Below, in pieces: positions 17,524 through 26,635 of a stretch of 64,000 nucleotides of DNA. The stretch lies in contig NZ_AP018178.1 of NCBI RefSeq assembly GCF_002368195.1, positions 7,886,645 through 7,950,644 of the forward strand. The letters are read 5' to 3'. The DNA is from Calothrix sp. NIES-2100 (lineage in GTDB: Bacteria; Cyanobacteriota; Cyanobacteriia; Cyanobacteriales; Nostocaceae). A model generated the notes under the pieces. The model saw only the letters and a list, made by a program, of their open reading frames with translations, did no database searches and was not told the DNA's origin. The stretch's first letter is position 1. Every line of letters begins with the position of its first letter. A program made the position numbers and the translations under genes.

Positions 17524-18111
17524 CTAAACCGAATTATCGCTTGTTTCAGGTTCAAACTGCACTTGGCGATACAAATCAGCGATCGCTATTTCTACATTTA
17601 CCGATTCCAGCCGCAATTTCTCATCCAAATTATACTCCGACAGCACCCATTTACCCTGTTCGTTGCGCCGAAATACTTCCACAACCGGTTGCGCTACTTG
17701 GACTAAAACATATTCTTGCAAGGTGGGAGACTGGCGATATTTGGCAAACTTTTTCCCCCGATCGGCTGCTTCTGTTGAAGGTGATAGCACTTCGATAATT
17801 AAGCAGGGAAATTGCACCAATTGCGGATCGGTATCGCGTTCGTCGCAAGTTACCACCACATCGGGATAAAAATACTTTTGCCCCGGTTCAACCTGCACCT
17901 TGACATCTACAATGTATACTTCACAAGTGCGATCGCCTAAAGCATCATCTAAAAGCTTCGAGAAATTGAAAGAAATCCGATTATGGTTGCGTGTACCACC
18001 ACTCATCGCCACCACTTCCCCATCCCAATACTCATAGCGTTGTTCTTGGGTGGGTTCCCAAACGAGATATGCTTCTGCACTCATCAAAATGCGATCGGGT
18101 AAAGCAACCAT
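17524..18111 (-). CDS. Uma2 family (DUF820) PD-(D/E)XK nuclease-like protein
   Basis: A 195-aa protein of a family greatly expanded in cyanobacteria. It has the N-terminal helix region (SAEAYLVWEPTQEQRYEYWDG), the core PDVVVTCDERD with the metal-binding Asp, and LIIEVLSPST with the conserved Glu, followed by KFAKYRQ. Family members have a restriction-endonuclease fold; their cellular role is unproven, with transposon association often suggested. ATG 18111 is the only sensible start. It stands alone beside decayed sequence. A second, divergent Uma2 gene is at 56917. Confidence 0.88.
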   Translation of the reverse strand: MVALPDRILMSAEAYLVWEPTQEQRYEYWDGEVVAMSGGTRNHNRISFNFSKLLDDALGDRTCEVYIVDVKVQVEPGQKYFYPDVVVTCDERDTDPQLVQFPCLIIEVLSPSTEAADRGKKFAKYRQSPTLQEYVLVQVAQPVVEVFRRNEQGKWVLSEYNLDEKLRLESVNVEIAIADLYRQVQFEPETSDNSV

Positions 18112-18235
18112 CGGCGCGATCGGGAAATGATTTACTGTTATAGGATAGCGAAAAAAGAGCGTTCTCTTAATTGCTATCCTGACTCAGGAGATTTCTAGAA
18201 AATATTCTACCAATCGTGATTGTGCCCTTCTCCTT

Positions 18236-18358
18236 CCCTACGGGACGCTGCGCGAACGGAGAGGCTGCGCCAACGACACCGCACCCTTCGACTTCGCTCA
18301 GGGTGCGGTGTTGGCTATTGGAAGTCGTTCGCGTAGCGTCTCGCAGAGAAGCCAACAC
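18236..18358. repeat. Interspersed repeat cluster between Uma2 and uvrB
   Basis: The spacer 18112-18395 contains ctacgggacgctgcgcgaac, a hairpin caccgcaccct...agggtgcggtg (about 18279-18311) and tcgcgtagcgtctcgcagag. These motifs recur elsewhere here (for example ctctgcgagacgctacgcga at 29148). No gene is visible. Confidence 0.6.
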
Positions 18359-18395
18359 TGGGCGGGGAGATTATTTTTCAGAAATCGCCTAAATA

Positions 18396-20393
18396 CTAAC
18401 GTCCGAGCATTTTATCCCGCAGGTGCTTAATGCGATCGCGGAATTTTGCCGCTTCTTCAAATTCTAGTTGCTTGGCGGCTTCTTTCATCTGCGCTTCGAG
18501 TTTCACAATCAAGTCGGGAATGTCTTCTAGAGGTAGTTCATCTATATGTTCATCTACAACTTTCAAGTCTGTTGCATTTAACCGTCGGGAAATGTCTAAA
18601 AAGGACAAAATCGCATTACTTGATTTCTTAACAATCGATTGCGGCGTAATTCCATGCATTTTGTTATACGCCATTTGAATTCCTCGCCTTCTGTCGGTTT
18701 CATCAATGGCTTTAATCATGCTATCTGTGAGATTATCAGCATACATGATTGCTTGTCCTTGGATATGTCGGGCGGCTCTCCCAATAGTTTGAATTAAGGA
18801 ACGTTCGGCGCGTAGGAATCCTTCTTTATCTGCGTCCATAATTGCGACTAGGGAAACTTCTGGTAAATCCAAACCTTCCCGCAGTAAGTTGACTCCCACT
18901 AATACATCAAATTTACCTGCACGTAAATCTTGCAAAATTTCAATGCGTTCAATGGAATTAATCTCTGAATGCAAATAGCGCACGCGAATGCCGTGATCTT
19001 CCAGATATTCTGTTAAATCTTCCGCCATGCGCTTAGTTAATGTCGTAATTAAAACTCTTTCTTGGCGGTCAACTCGGTCTTTTATTTCTCCTAATAAATC
19101 ATCAATTTGTCCTTCTGTTGGACGCACCGAAATTTCTGGATCGATTACCCCGGTTGGGCGAATTACTTGCTCAACTATATGATTTTCAGAAATTTCTAAT
19201 TCCCAATTTCCTGGAGTAGCAGAAACAAAAATACACTGATTTACTTTCTCCCAAAATTCCTCAGCTTTTAAAGGACGGTTATCAGCCGCGCTGGGAAGTC
19301 TAAATCCATGTTCAATTAACACTTTCTTCCTTGCTTGGTCACCGTTATACATACCGCGAATTTGCGGTACAGTAACGTGAGATTCATCAATCACCAACAG
19401 CCAATCTTTGGGAAAATAATCAATTAAACATTCTGGTGGTTCCCCGGCTTTTCTTCCTGCGAGGTGGCGCGAATAGTTTTCTACGCCGTTACAGTAACCA
19501 ACTTCGCGCAACATTTCTAAGTCATATCTTGTACGCTGATCTATCCGTTGCGCTTCTAATAATTTCCCCGCCGCTTCTAAGTCGGCTTTTTGTTGTTTTA
19601 ATTCAGCTGCAATATCATCACAAGCTACTTCTAAGCGTTCTTCTGGGGTGACAAAGTGACGCGCTGGATAGATATTTACCCCTTGTAGGCTATTAATAAT
19701 TTCACCTGTCACTGGGTCAATATAGCGAATCGCGTCAATTTCATCCCCAAAAAATTCTACCCGAATAATTCTATCTTCGTAGGCGGGGCCAATTTCTAAC
19801 ACATCCCCCCGGACGCGAAATTTTCCCCGACCCATTTCTAAATCGTTGCGGCTATACTGCACAGATGCTAGTTCGCGCAAAATTTGGCGTTGATTTACTT
19901 CCATACCTATCTTTAGGGGGATGGCAGCTTTGAGATATTCTGAGGGAATCCCTAAACCGTAGATACAGCTGATGGAAGCAACGACAATCACATCACGACG
20001 TTCAAAAAGCGATCGCGTCGCTGAATGGCGCAACATATCTATTTCATCATTAATCGCCGCTGTTTTCTCAATATAAGTATCCGTCACAGGAATATACGCT
20101 TCTGGCTGATAATAGTCGTAATAACTCACGAAATATTCAACAGCGTTATGGGGAAAGAACTCCCGCAACTCATTACAAAGCTGTGCCGCCAGAGTTTTAT
20201 TATGAGCCAGTACCAAGGTAGGTTTACCAACTTTCTCAATTACCGCTGCTACTGAAAATGTCTTACCGGTTCCCGTAGCACCCAGTAAAGTTTGGTAACG
20301 ATTCCCAGCTTGAATACTGGCTACTAGTTGGGCGATCGCTTGTGGTTGATCGCCTGTTGGACTAAAGGGAGCTTGCAGACCAAATTCTGTCAT
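18396..20393 (-). CDS. uvrB: Excinuclease ABC subunit B
   Basis: DNA-damage verification helicase of nucleotide excision repair; works with UvrA and UvrC. The start MTEFGLQAPFSPTGDQPQAI aligns with the usual UvrB N-terminus, so ATG 20393 is preferred over the longer frame from 20441. Walker A GATGTGKT, the beta-hairpin YYDYYQPEAY, helicase motif DESH, and motif VI QTIGRAARH are present. The C-terminal UVR domain (EAAKQLEFEEAAKFRDRIK) that binds UvrC is intact. At 665 aa it is full length. It is transcribed alone; no LexA box was recognised upstream. Confidence 0.96.
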   Translation of the reverse strand: MTEFGLQAPFSPTGDQPQAIAQLVASIQAGNRYQTLLGATGTGKTFSVAAVIEKVGKPTLVLAHNKTLAAQLCNELREFFPHNAVEYFVSYYDYYQPEAYIPVTDTYIEKTAAINDEIDMLRHSATRSLFERRDVIVVASISCIYGLGIPSEYLKAAIPLKIGMEVNQRQILRELASVQYSRNDLEMGRGKFRVRGDVLEIGPAYEDRIIRVEFFGDEIDAIRYIDPVTGEIINSLQGVNIYPARHFVTPEERLEVACDDIAAELKQQKADLEAAGKLLEAQRIDQRTRYDLEMLREVGYCNGVENYSRHLAGRKAGEPPECLIDYFPKDWLLVIDESHVTVPQIRGMYNGDQARKKVLIEHGFRLPSAADNRPLKAEEFWEKVNQCIFVSATPGNWELEISENHIVEQVIRPTGVIDPEISVRPTEGQIDDLLGEIKDRVDRQERVLITTLTKRMAEDLTEYLEDHGIRVRYLHSEINSIERIEILQDLRAGKFDVLVGVNLLREGLDLPEVSLVAIMDADKEGFLRAERSLIQTIGRAARHIQGQAIMYADNLTDSMIKAIDETDRRRGIQMAYNKMHGITPQSIVKKSSNAILSFLDISRRLNATDLKVVDEHIDELPLEDIPDLIVKLEAQMKEAAKQLEFEEAAKFRDRIKHLRDKMLGR

Positions 20394-20641
20394 ACAGTTG
20401 TGCCAGAAATACCCTCTCCCATAGTAGCGATCTGACATCAACTCGTGGCACCAAATGAGTCAAATGCATAAATAGCAATCTTTATTTAGAAAATTTTACG
20501 TATTGCATTTACTTATGTGTAGATCTTGAAGATAATTATATCTATGTCAGGTTTTTTAAGGTTAAACTCTCATATATAGATAAAAATTCACGTCAGTTTA
20601 ATTATTGTAAAAACCAGTTAACATATCGGAGGAGTTAAGTC

Positions 20642-21112
20642 ATGAGCATCAGTAGCACTGGCAAAGCTGTCAGTCCCCGCCAAAGGGGAGCCAAGCTCAA
20701 AGGAGAAAGTACAGTGGAAGTTGAAAACAATCAGGGTAATAGCTTGAATACAGATAAAGTCGAACAAGGTAAAGAACAGCCAGTGCAGAAAGAAAATCAA
20801 GGAACACTGGCGATCTCTGGAATACGTCCCATAGGCGCTAGCGACTTAGAAGTGGCTGAAAAACTCTCAATTGCTGGGGTGCGTCCTGTTAGCACAAGTG
20901 CATTAGAAGTCGTTGAAACTTATAACGCAATGGGTATTCGCCCAATTGGTGCGAACACATTCCAAGTTGTTGAAAGCATCAATCTCTCTGGTATTCGCCC
21001 AGTTAGCTCAAGTTCGTTGGTAATTTCTGAAAGCTATTCAATATTCGGCAACCGTCCAATAGCATCAAATGAGATTGATAATTCTGAAAACCTGATGGGT
21101 TTTCTAGATTAA
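20642..21112 (+). CDS. Protein of five 19-residue GxRP repeats
   Basis: I do not recognise a named family. The 156-aa protein has a basic N-terminus (about 1-25), a charged linker rich in Q, E and K, then five consecutive 19-residue repeats from residue 56 to 150. Each has the core G-[IV]-RP-[IV] followed by a small-residue stretch and V/I-x-E (for example SGIRPIGASDLEVAEK, AGVRPVSTSALEVVET); the fifth is degenerate. No signal peptide or membrane segment, so cytoplasmic. GGAGGAG lies a proper distance before ATG 20642, and a terminator follows, so it is a well-expressed single gene. The regular repeat suggests a solenoid or multivalent peptide-binding surface, which is inference. Confidence 0.82.
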   Translation: MSISSTGKAVSPRQRGAKLKGESTVEVENNQGNSLNTDKVEQGKEQPVQKENQGTLAISGIRPIGASDLEVAEKLSIAGVRPVSTSALEVVETYNAMGIRPIGANTFQVVESINLSGIRPVSSSSLVISESYSIFGNRPIASNEIDNSENLMGFLD

Positions 21113-21140
21113 ATATAAGAATCATTTTCATAACTTTATC

Positions 21141-21168
21141 AACCCGTCCTCTATACAGAAGGCGGGTT
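21141..21168 (+). terminator. Terminator of the GxRP repeat gene
   Basis: aacccg...cgggtt stem 28 bases after the stop, followed by an A/T-rich stretch (atttatat). Typical intrinsic terminator geometry. Confidence 0.65.
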
Positions 21169-21290
21169 ATTTATATCAAGTATTTATCAAAAAAAATAGC
21201 GAATACCTAATAATTTTATTTCTAAAATTTAGTGAAGAATAATTTTGTTGGTCAAATATCAGGACTTACGCAACTGGCACATATATTCTG

Positions 21291-21400
21291 GTCAATAGTC
21301 AATGGTCAATAGTCAATTGTCAAGGTTTTTTGGACATTTGACTCTTGACCGGAGGCGGAGCGTCTCCGGCTCCGCTCAGGACGGTTTTGACTGAAAAAAT
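21291..21400. repeat. STRR heptamers plus GC-rich palindrome
   Basis: The 480-bp spacer before the CsbD-like gene holds repeated ggtcaatagtcaat heptamer units (21291-21350) followed by a palindromic block ggaggcggagcgtctccggc. A motif aggacttacgcaactggcac at 21262 is also a frequent intergenic repeat in such genomes. No gene was found in the spacer. Confidence 0.65.
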
Positions 21401-21592
21401 ATGATACGCAGCTTTAGTCCTAGAATGATTTAAAACTGCTATCTTATCTGTCTCTTAGCATAGATAGTTAATATATCTTGTGGCAGAAGTCTATGGAGAA
21501 AACTTTAAGCTACTGTGTAAAAGTAATCAGAAAAAGTTCAAAGTTACAACATAACTTTGCAACAAAATCTCTATTAAATGAAGGAGTACAAA

Positions 21593-21775
21593 ATGAGTAT
21601 AGAAGATCGCGCAAAAGCCGCAGCTAAAAATATTGAAGGTAAAGCTCAAGAAGCTTTAGGTAACGTTACTGGTGATCCAGAAGATAAAGCTAAAGGTAAA
21701 GCAAAACAAGCTGAAAGTGAAGTCCGTCATGGCATAGAAGACGTGAAAGACAACGTCAAGAAAAAACTTGACTAA
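21593..21775 (+). CDS. CsbD-like stress protein
   Basis: A 60-aa, highly charged, helical protein (MSIEDRAKAAAKNIEGKAQ, then GNVTGDPEDKAKGKAKQAES). This is the CsbD pattern: an amphipathic Lys/Ala/Glu-rich protein with the G-N-x-T-G-D-P core; members are general-stress proteins of unknown biochemistry. ATG 21593 is chosen because AAGGAG at 21581-21586 sits 6 bases before it; the upstream ATG 21578 overlaps that site. No membrane segment. Transcribed alone, with a hairpin-rich region behind it. Confidence 0.9.
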   Translation: MSIEDRAKAAAKNIEGKAQEALGNVTGDPEDKAKGKAKQAESEVRHGIEDVKDNVKKKLD

Positions 21776-21861
21776 AGCCAATATATTTTTGCAGAAGTTC
21801 TAGAAAACTGACCTAGATGCGAACTACTTCTGCAAAAATAGCGGCGGATAAACAATAGACC

Positions 21862-21958
21862 TCTTGGGGAAAGGAAAAAGGTTAAAGGGAAAGGGTTTTT
21901 CTTAGCCTCTTCCCCTTTATCCCGTACCCCTTAGCCTTTCCCCACTCCCCCAAGAAGT
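21862..21958. repeat. Long imperfect inverted repeat of G/A- and C/T-rich tracts
   Basis: ctcttggggaaaggaaaaag pairs with the cctttcccc...cccccaagaag end about 60 bases later, giving a long imperfect hairpin after the CsbD-like gene. It belongs to the cccctt/ggggaa type of cyanobacterial STRR. The rest of the 376-bp spacer is AT-rich without a gene. Confidence 0.55.
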
Positions 21959-22151
21959 TTAATCAGTTTATACCTCTATTATTCCCTCTATCTTCAGAGG
22001 AATAGTAGAGGTATTGTAGCCCTTCTGTAGCATTTTTTTTGAAAAATTGCAGTAAAAATATTTATAAATATAGATATAAAAATATAAATTAAAATAGCTC
22101 GCCTTGAGAAGCTATTTAATTATTATTCTCTGTTTTTTAGGAGGTGTAAAA

Positions 22152-22592
22152 ATGATTCTGCTTCAGCAGAGTCGGAGAATCTTGATGGCTGGCATCTTGA
22201 TTTTGATTCTGACAATCACCACTGCCTGCGGTGGTAGCAACGTTGCCCAACTTGACCGCACAACCAGCACTCCAGCAATTGGTCGAGATGTAACCTATAC
22301 AGAATTAGAACGGGGTAATACTTCCTCCGGACAAAATTTTGGTAACTGGGTTGTGCAAACATCTAAAGGGTTAATTAAAGATGCCTATGTACGTGATAAC
22401 AACAAATTAGGCGTTGTAATTTCCCAACAGGTGCGTCCTAATGAAGTGCGACCTTTAACACAATCCTTAGTACAAGGATTTCGCAAGAATTTCCCCAATC
22501 AAGACCTAACAGTTTTAGTTTATGCTCCCGACAAAAAACTGATTTTAACTGCTAAGTACGACACTCAAAGTAGGCAAGTTCAGTACAGCTAA
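22152..22592 (+). CDS. Putative lipoprotein of unknown function
   Basis: A 146-aa protein with an N-terminal basic/hydrophobic signal (MILLQQSRRILMAGILILIL) ending in a lipobox ITTAC followed by GGS, so it is predicted to be lipid-anchored after cleavage at that Cys. The mature part has no motif I can name and contains repeated short beta-like segments (VRPNEVRPLTQSLVQGF, LTVLVYAPDKKLILTAKYD). ATG 22152 is preferred over the upstream ATG 22104 because GGAGG lies 7-11 bases before it and the signal peptide starts there. A cyanobacterial conserved protein of this shape is plausible; function unknown. Confidence 0.78.
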   Translation: MILLQQSRRILMAGILILILTITTACGGSNVAQLDRTTSTPAIGRDVTYTELERGNTSSGQNFGNWVVQTSKGLIKDAYVRDNNKLGVVISQQVRPNEVRPLTQSLVQGFRKNFPNQDLTVLVYAPDKKLILTAKYDTQSRQVQYS

Positions 22593-22697
22593 TTACTGAG
22601 TTAGCAATCCAATCCCCCAGATTTATCTCTGTGGATGATGAAAATTCCCAGGATATCAGGTGATTAAAAAATAAACCTGAAAAAGGAGAGAACCAAA

Positions 22698-23219
22698 GTG
22701 ACAAGCAGCGAACAATACAAGCGTGAAATTATGAAAGATTTGGCACAGGGAAATGTCGAATCTTTAGATGATGTAACGACAGATTCAAGCACCCAATACG
22801 AAAACTTTGACGATTTTGCTCAACGCACCACAACAGATCAGCGTCGTCAATTATTTAGTCGGTCTTTACATCCAGAGAAAATTCCCCCCAGCCAAATGGA
22901 ACCGGAATTACAACAGGCGATCGCCCAAATCAAACCCAATGAACGGGATGATGTCGCACGCGCCTTTTTCAAAAACCTCAAGGAAAGAGGACTAGATGAA
23001 CGTCATCTAGAGCAACAACTAGGTCTTTCCACTCATCACGCCAGTCGCATGAGTGCTGATGATGTCAGCAAACTAGCTTCCTTCGTCTATCACAACCACC
23101 CGGATATTTTCCGTGAGGTGTTGGCTGAGCAACCAGGTATTATTAAATTTCTCAGCAATCCTGTAGTTGCAGGTATTATTGGTATCGCCGCAGCTAAGTG
23201 GTTAGGCAGACACAAGTAA
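22698..23219 (+). CDS. Conserved protein of unknown function (173 aa)
   Basis: Starts at GTG 22698 behind AAAGGAGAG. The protein is hydrophilic and mostly helical (for example LQQAIAQIKPNERDDVARAFFKNLKERG and MSADDVSKLASFVYHNHPD), and ends with one hydrophobic segment PVVAGIIGIAAAKWLG, which may be a C-terminal membrane anchor or a glycine-zipper-like helix. I do not recognise the family. It lies 105 bp after the lipoprotein gene on the same strand, with a strong terminator behind it, so the two may be an operon. Confidence 0.78.
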   Translation: MTSSEQYKREIMKDLAQGNVESLDDVTTDSSTQYENFDDFAQRTTTDQRRQLFSRSLHPEKIPPSQMEPELQQAIAQIKPNERDDVARAFFKNLKERGLDERHLEQQLGLSTHHASRMSADDVSKLASFVYHNHPDIFREVLAEQPGIIKFLSNPVVAGIIGIAAAKWLGRHK

Positions 23220-23254
23220 ATACTGGGTTTTGATTTGCGTATCTATTAATACTT

Positions 23255-23288
23255 AAAATCAAGGTGAGTAATACTCACCTTGATTTTT
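23255..23288 (+). terminator. Strong hairpin terminator
   Basis: aaaatcaaggtgagt / actcaccttgattttt form a 15-bp perfect stem around aat, 35 bases after the stop at 23219, ending in T-rich sequence. The remainder of the spacer up to 23825 is AT-rich; I see no gene in it. Confidence 0.85.
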
Positions 23289-23825
23289 GATATATAGGCA
23301 AGTTTATGTAAAAAATTTACTCCGGAAATAGTAAATTTCTGGATAAATTCCTCTAAATTTATGTAAATTTTATATCCAATTTTTTAAATTAACCAGTTCT
23401 TAATCTTTACAGATTAAGGCTTGTAATATTTTTTGCAAAAAAATTACCCTAAAGTTTTCATGAACTTCGGGCTAATTAGTTGATTTTACTGAGTTCTTTA
23501 TATTAAAAATTACTGATTACTGCTGAGATGTAGAAGTTTGGTTTGACTGTTGAAAAATTGTGTACCAATCGAAGAGCCTTCTTTAGAGGTTGTTTGAAAA
23601 GTGCTTGGCTGTATTTTTGTACTTATTGATTCCTAGCATCCTTTGGAAATAGATCAGAATCAAAGTTCCCTTGGACAAGGGGATATAGAAGATTTTGCTA
23701 CCGACAAGAAGATTTTTAATACATCCTCTGACTGTCGCCAGCTAATCGATTACTTGTGCAAAGTGTTTTGCGGTACTAGCAAATTTTACCGTGGGTACAT
23801 TGAGCATCCAACTTGATTATTAGTA

Positions 23826-24677
23826 ATGAGCAGAAGTGCAATGACTAGATTTAAAATCAGAAAAAAATTGTGGAAAGTAGCAACAGTAACTGTTCTCAGT
23901 TTGGCAACTTTCTCAGCAGCAGAGTCAGCGCAGGCTGCAAGTTTAACGAGTACCTCGCCTACAGCTAAAGGAGTTTTACCCACTGAAATCACTCCAGTAG
24001 GTGGAATTGTTTTGGATCTTATTGGTCAGAACAATTCACGGGTAACTAGCCAATTGGGAAGCAATAAGTTATTCAAAGGCCGTTTCAATAATGGTAAGCC
24101 AGCTGATTATGAAGGTAATCCTGGGACTATCGGTATCCAAAGCGGTTTTACCTCGACAATCATAGATGCACTTGGGGGTGGTATTAAAGAACTGGCTGTT
24201 CGTTTTACCCTTTTTGATGGTGACACAGGGGTAGGCAACTTTGATCATAATGACAATACACTGCTGGTAAATAACATTAACTTTGGTAACTGGGGCAGTG
24301 TAATTACTCAAAATACGGATGCTCTAGGAAATGAAGCTGCTGCTGGTGTGAGCGGTGGTGGTTTCCGCAGTAATACTTTGGATACAGGCTGGTTCCATGT
24401 CACTGATAAATCAAATCTTGATAACTTTTATACCAGCCTTGTGAATACCCAAGAAGTTGTTTACCAACTTGATGATGTAGACCCTAACGACAACTATTAT
24501 GACTTTAAACAGGGAATTAAATCTAGCATCATTAAAGTTACTCAGGCTCCAGTAGTGGAACCCTCCAACTCTGTCCCGGAACCTTTGACTATTTTTGGTA
24601 CATTGACAGCGGGCGCTTTTGGTGTGGCTTTGCGTCGCAAACAAAAGCAGCAACAAAAAGCTACAACTAATACATAG
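23826..24677 (+). CDS. PEP-CTERM domain surface protein
   Basis: An exported 283-aa protein. The signal peptide (basic RFKIRKKLWK, hydrophobic core, cleavage near AQA-A at about residue 37) is followed by a beta-rich, Asn/Asp/Gly-rich body without a recognisable enzyme motif. The C-terminus is a classic exosortase sorting signal: VPEPLTIFG, a hydrophobic helix, then RRKQKQQQK. It is therefore a likely substrate of the cyanoexosortase B encoded at 41147. ATG 23826 is taken; ATG 23841 is an equally possible start. The body has single-repeat DxDxN-type segments (FDGDTGVGNFDHNDN, DDVDPNDNYYD) that may bind calcium. Confidence 0.88.
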   Translation: MSRSAMTRFKIRKKLWKVATVTVLSLATFSAAESAQAASLTSTSPTAKGVLPTEITPVGGIVLDLIGQNNSRVTSQLGSNKLFKGRFNNGKPADYEGNPGTIGIQSGFTSTIIDALGGGIKELAVRFTLFDGDTGVGNFDHNDNTLLVNNINFGNWGSVITQNTDALGNEAAAGVSGGGFRSNTLDTGWFHVTDKSNLDNFYTSLVNTQEVVYQLDDVDPNDNYYDFKQGIKSSIIKVTQAPVVEPSNSVPEPLTIFGTLTAGAFGVALRRKQKQQQKATTNT

Positions 24678-25222
24678 TTGCATTTAAATCAAGTATGTGA
24701 TGGGTTTTGGGAATTTAAGTATTTATGTATAAATTAAATATTTGTGTATCTAATATTCCCACCCATGCATTTTTTTCAGCACAGTGATTAATACTAGCAA
24801 ATTGCTAGTATAAAAACATACTTTTTAACTGCGTTTTAGACAATTTTATGCAAAGTTTAGATAATTTTATGTAAAATTTATCTAAAAAGCATCTTTTTTT
24901 TTCGATGTAAACCTTATGTAAACTGACTTTAGACACTACATAAAGTTAATTTCCAAAAACAAATGAAATTAAAGATTGTATTAAGATAAAGCAAAATTCT
25001 TGATTAAAAATACAAAACTACGTAATAATAGCTACGTATTCTTCAGGATAAATACGTAAAATAATTACTACAGCTAAGATAAAACAAAGATGAAATACTT
25101 CACTGATTGTGATCGATGGCTGTATCCTCAAGAAACAGAATGATGGTTTGTCAGGGGTTTGAGACGGTAAAACTTTTATTGATGAGTAAAAACTGTCATT
25201 AGCTTTTATACTTTTCCTTAGT

Positions 25223-25260
25223 GGCGATGTCTACGACGGGCTACGCCTACGCAGTGCTGA
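25223..25260. repeat. Interspersed palindromic motif
   Basis: cgatgtctacgacgggctacgcctacgc is a recurrent Nostoc-type intergenic motif with the inner palindrome tacgacgggctacgcctacg. It is the only structured element noticed in the 657-bp spacer 24678-25334, which is otherwise AT-rich, apart from a small palindrome tacgtaataatagctacgta near 25020. Confidence 0.45.
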
Positions 25261-25334
25261 TTTTGGTGTCATACTACCTGTTCCTGCTACAAGAGCAGGA
25301 ATGAACAAATTGATGATGTTGCGGAGTTTTAAAG

Positions 25335-25550
25335 GTGATGACTCTGTGGAAACAACTGCGAATAGTGTTTTTGGCTATAACTTTAGGTAGCGTCCTCTTT
25401 GTTTTAGTGAAAGTTTTTTTGACGACAACTATCAAGAAGCCAAAACCAGAACAGTCTCAACGCGAATCTTATAATGTTGCGTTGTGTAAAGACCACATAT
25501 GCATAGCCTCACACCAAAAGACAGACGATAATGCTTTTTCTCCTAGCTAG
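25335..25550 (+). CDS. Possible small membrane protein (71 aa)
   Basis: GTG 25335 (or ATG 25338) opens a 71-residue frame with one clear N-terminal membrane helix (LRIVFLAITLGSVLFVLVKV), a basic stop-transfer segment, and a hydrophilic tail with two Cys (LCKDHICI). GGAG at 25323-25326 is well placed for the GTG. No family recognised. It stands alone in a gene-poor stretch, so the coding call rests on the helix and ribosome-binding site only. Confidence 0.35.
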   Translation: MMTLWKQLRIVFLAITLGSVLFVLVKVFLTTTIKKPKPEQSQRESYNVALCKDHICIASHQKTDDNAFSPS

Positions 25551-25717
25551 AGCTAGGAGCAGATAGAGGTAAGAACTAGACAATGGTTGCAAGTAAAAGG
25601 TATATTGCCAATTTCTCTAACTCAAAGGTGTTATGGGAATTAATAGTGGCAAAACCTGAATAAAAAAACCTTAGATTCTCCTCATTTGGGATCTTTCTTT
25701 TTTACTGTATAAGGAAC

Positions 25718-26443
25718 ATGACTAAATCAAGTAGTGATAAATTCATTCCCGCTTTAGTACAAGAGTTACAAGAGTTTGCTTTCAGCCAAACAGGCTCAAC
25801 GAAGATTTTGCGAATACTGGGCTACGGCTTACTAATATTGGCTTTGTTCGATGTTGTTGAGATGTTCGTTCCACCAAACTTTATGAATCCTGCTTGGGAA
25901 TTTCAAACTTTTGGCGCACTTGTGGAACGAGTACCAGTACCTTTAATCGGTTTAGCGCTGATATTTTATGGAGAACTGTATTCCCGAAGCAAATGGGAAT
26001 TCCTGAGTCTGAAGCTGATATCTTGGTTAACTTTATTGTTAGCCGTCATCTTTTTATTACTCATACCTTTAGGAATTGGTAACACTGTTCGTCTCAGTAA
26101 ACAAAGTGCAGCGCAGATTACCAATATATCCAAACAACAACTAACCCAAGCAGAACAGGTAGAACAGCAGCTAAGCAAAGCTACACCAGAACAAATAGGT
26201 AATTTTTTAAAGGGACAAGGGCGCTCATTAGATGGTAAAAGTCCTGATGAAGTAAAAAATCAAATTTTGACAGAAGTTACTAAAGCTAAATCACAAATTA
26301 AGAACCAAGCACAGGCTACTGAATCTTCTCAGCGTCTAAACTTAGTCAAGAATTCTGTGAAATGGAATCTTGGTGCTCTGGTTTCAGCAGCTTTATTTTT
26401 CAGTTTTTGGAAAGCAACCCAATGGGCAAGAATTAGTAGATAA
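25718..26443 (+). CDS. hpsJ: HpsJ-family membrane protein
   Basis: A 241-aa inner-membrane protein. It has three N-terminal helices (about 30-50, 70-88, 98-122), a soluble coiled-coil-like region rich in Gln and Lys (about 125-210) with KATPEQIGNFLKGQGRSLDGKS, and a final helix near 217-235. This layout matches the HpsJ family, first described in the hormogonium polysaccharide secretion system of filamentous cyanobacteria, where it is needed for polysaccharide export and motility. ATG 25718 with upstream AAGGAA is the start. It stands apart from other hps genes; the family also occurs outside hormogonium loci, so a motility role is inference. Confidence 0.75.
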   Translation: MTKSSSDKFIPALVQELQEFAFSQTGSTKILRILGYGLLILALFDVVEMFVPPNFMNPAWEFQTFGALVERVPVPLIGLALIFYGELYSRSKWEFLSLKLISWLTLLLAVIFLLLIPLGIGNTVRLSKQSAAQITNISKQQLTQAEQVEQQLSKATPEQIGNFLKGQGRSLDGKSPDEVKNQILTEVTKAKSQIKNQAQATESSQRLNLVKNSVKWNLGALVSAALFFSFWKATQWARISR

Positions 26444-26570
26444 AAGCTGAGAAAATACTGCATAAGTTCGTATTCAGGAATTTATTCAGTGGATTGAGAA
26501 GCACTGAATAGATGAATACAAACTCCTCAAAATTAATGAGATAGACCATCAAGTGCAAAATTACGAGCAA

Positions 26571-26610
26571 AAAAAGTAGGATGAACATTGTTCAGCCTAC
26601 TTTCATTTTT
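26571..26610. terminator. Bidirectional hairpin between hpsJ and rpe
   Basis: aaagtagg-a-tgaac pairs with gttca-g-cctacttt, flanked by A-run and T-run, between the converging genes. Serves either strand. Confidence 0.75.
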
Positions 26611-26635
26611 GACCGAATATTTAATCCAAAAAGGA

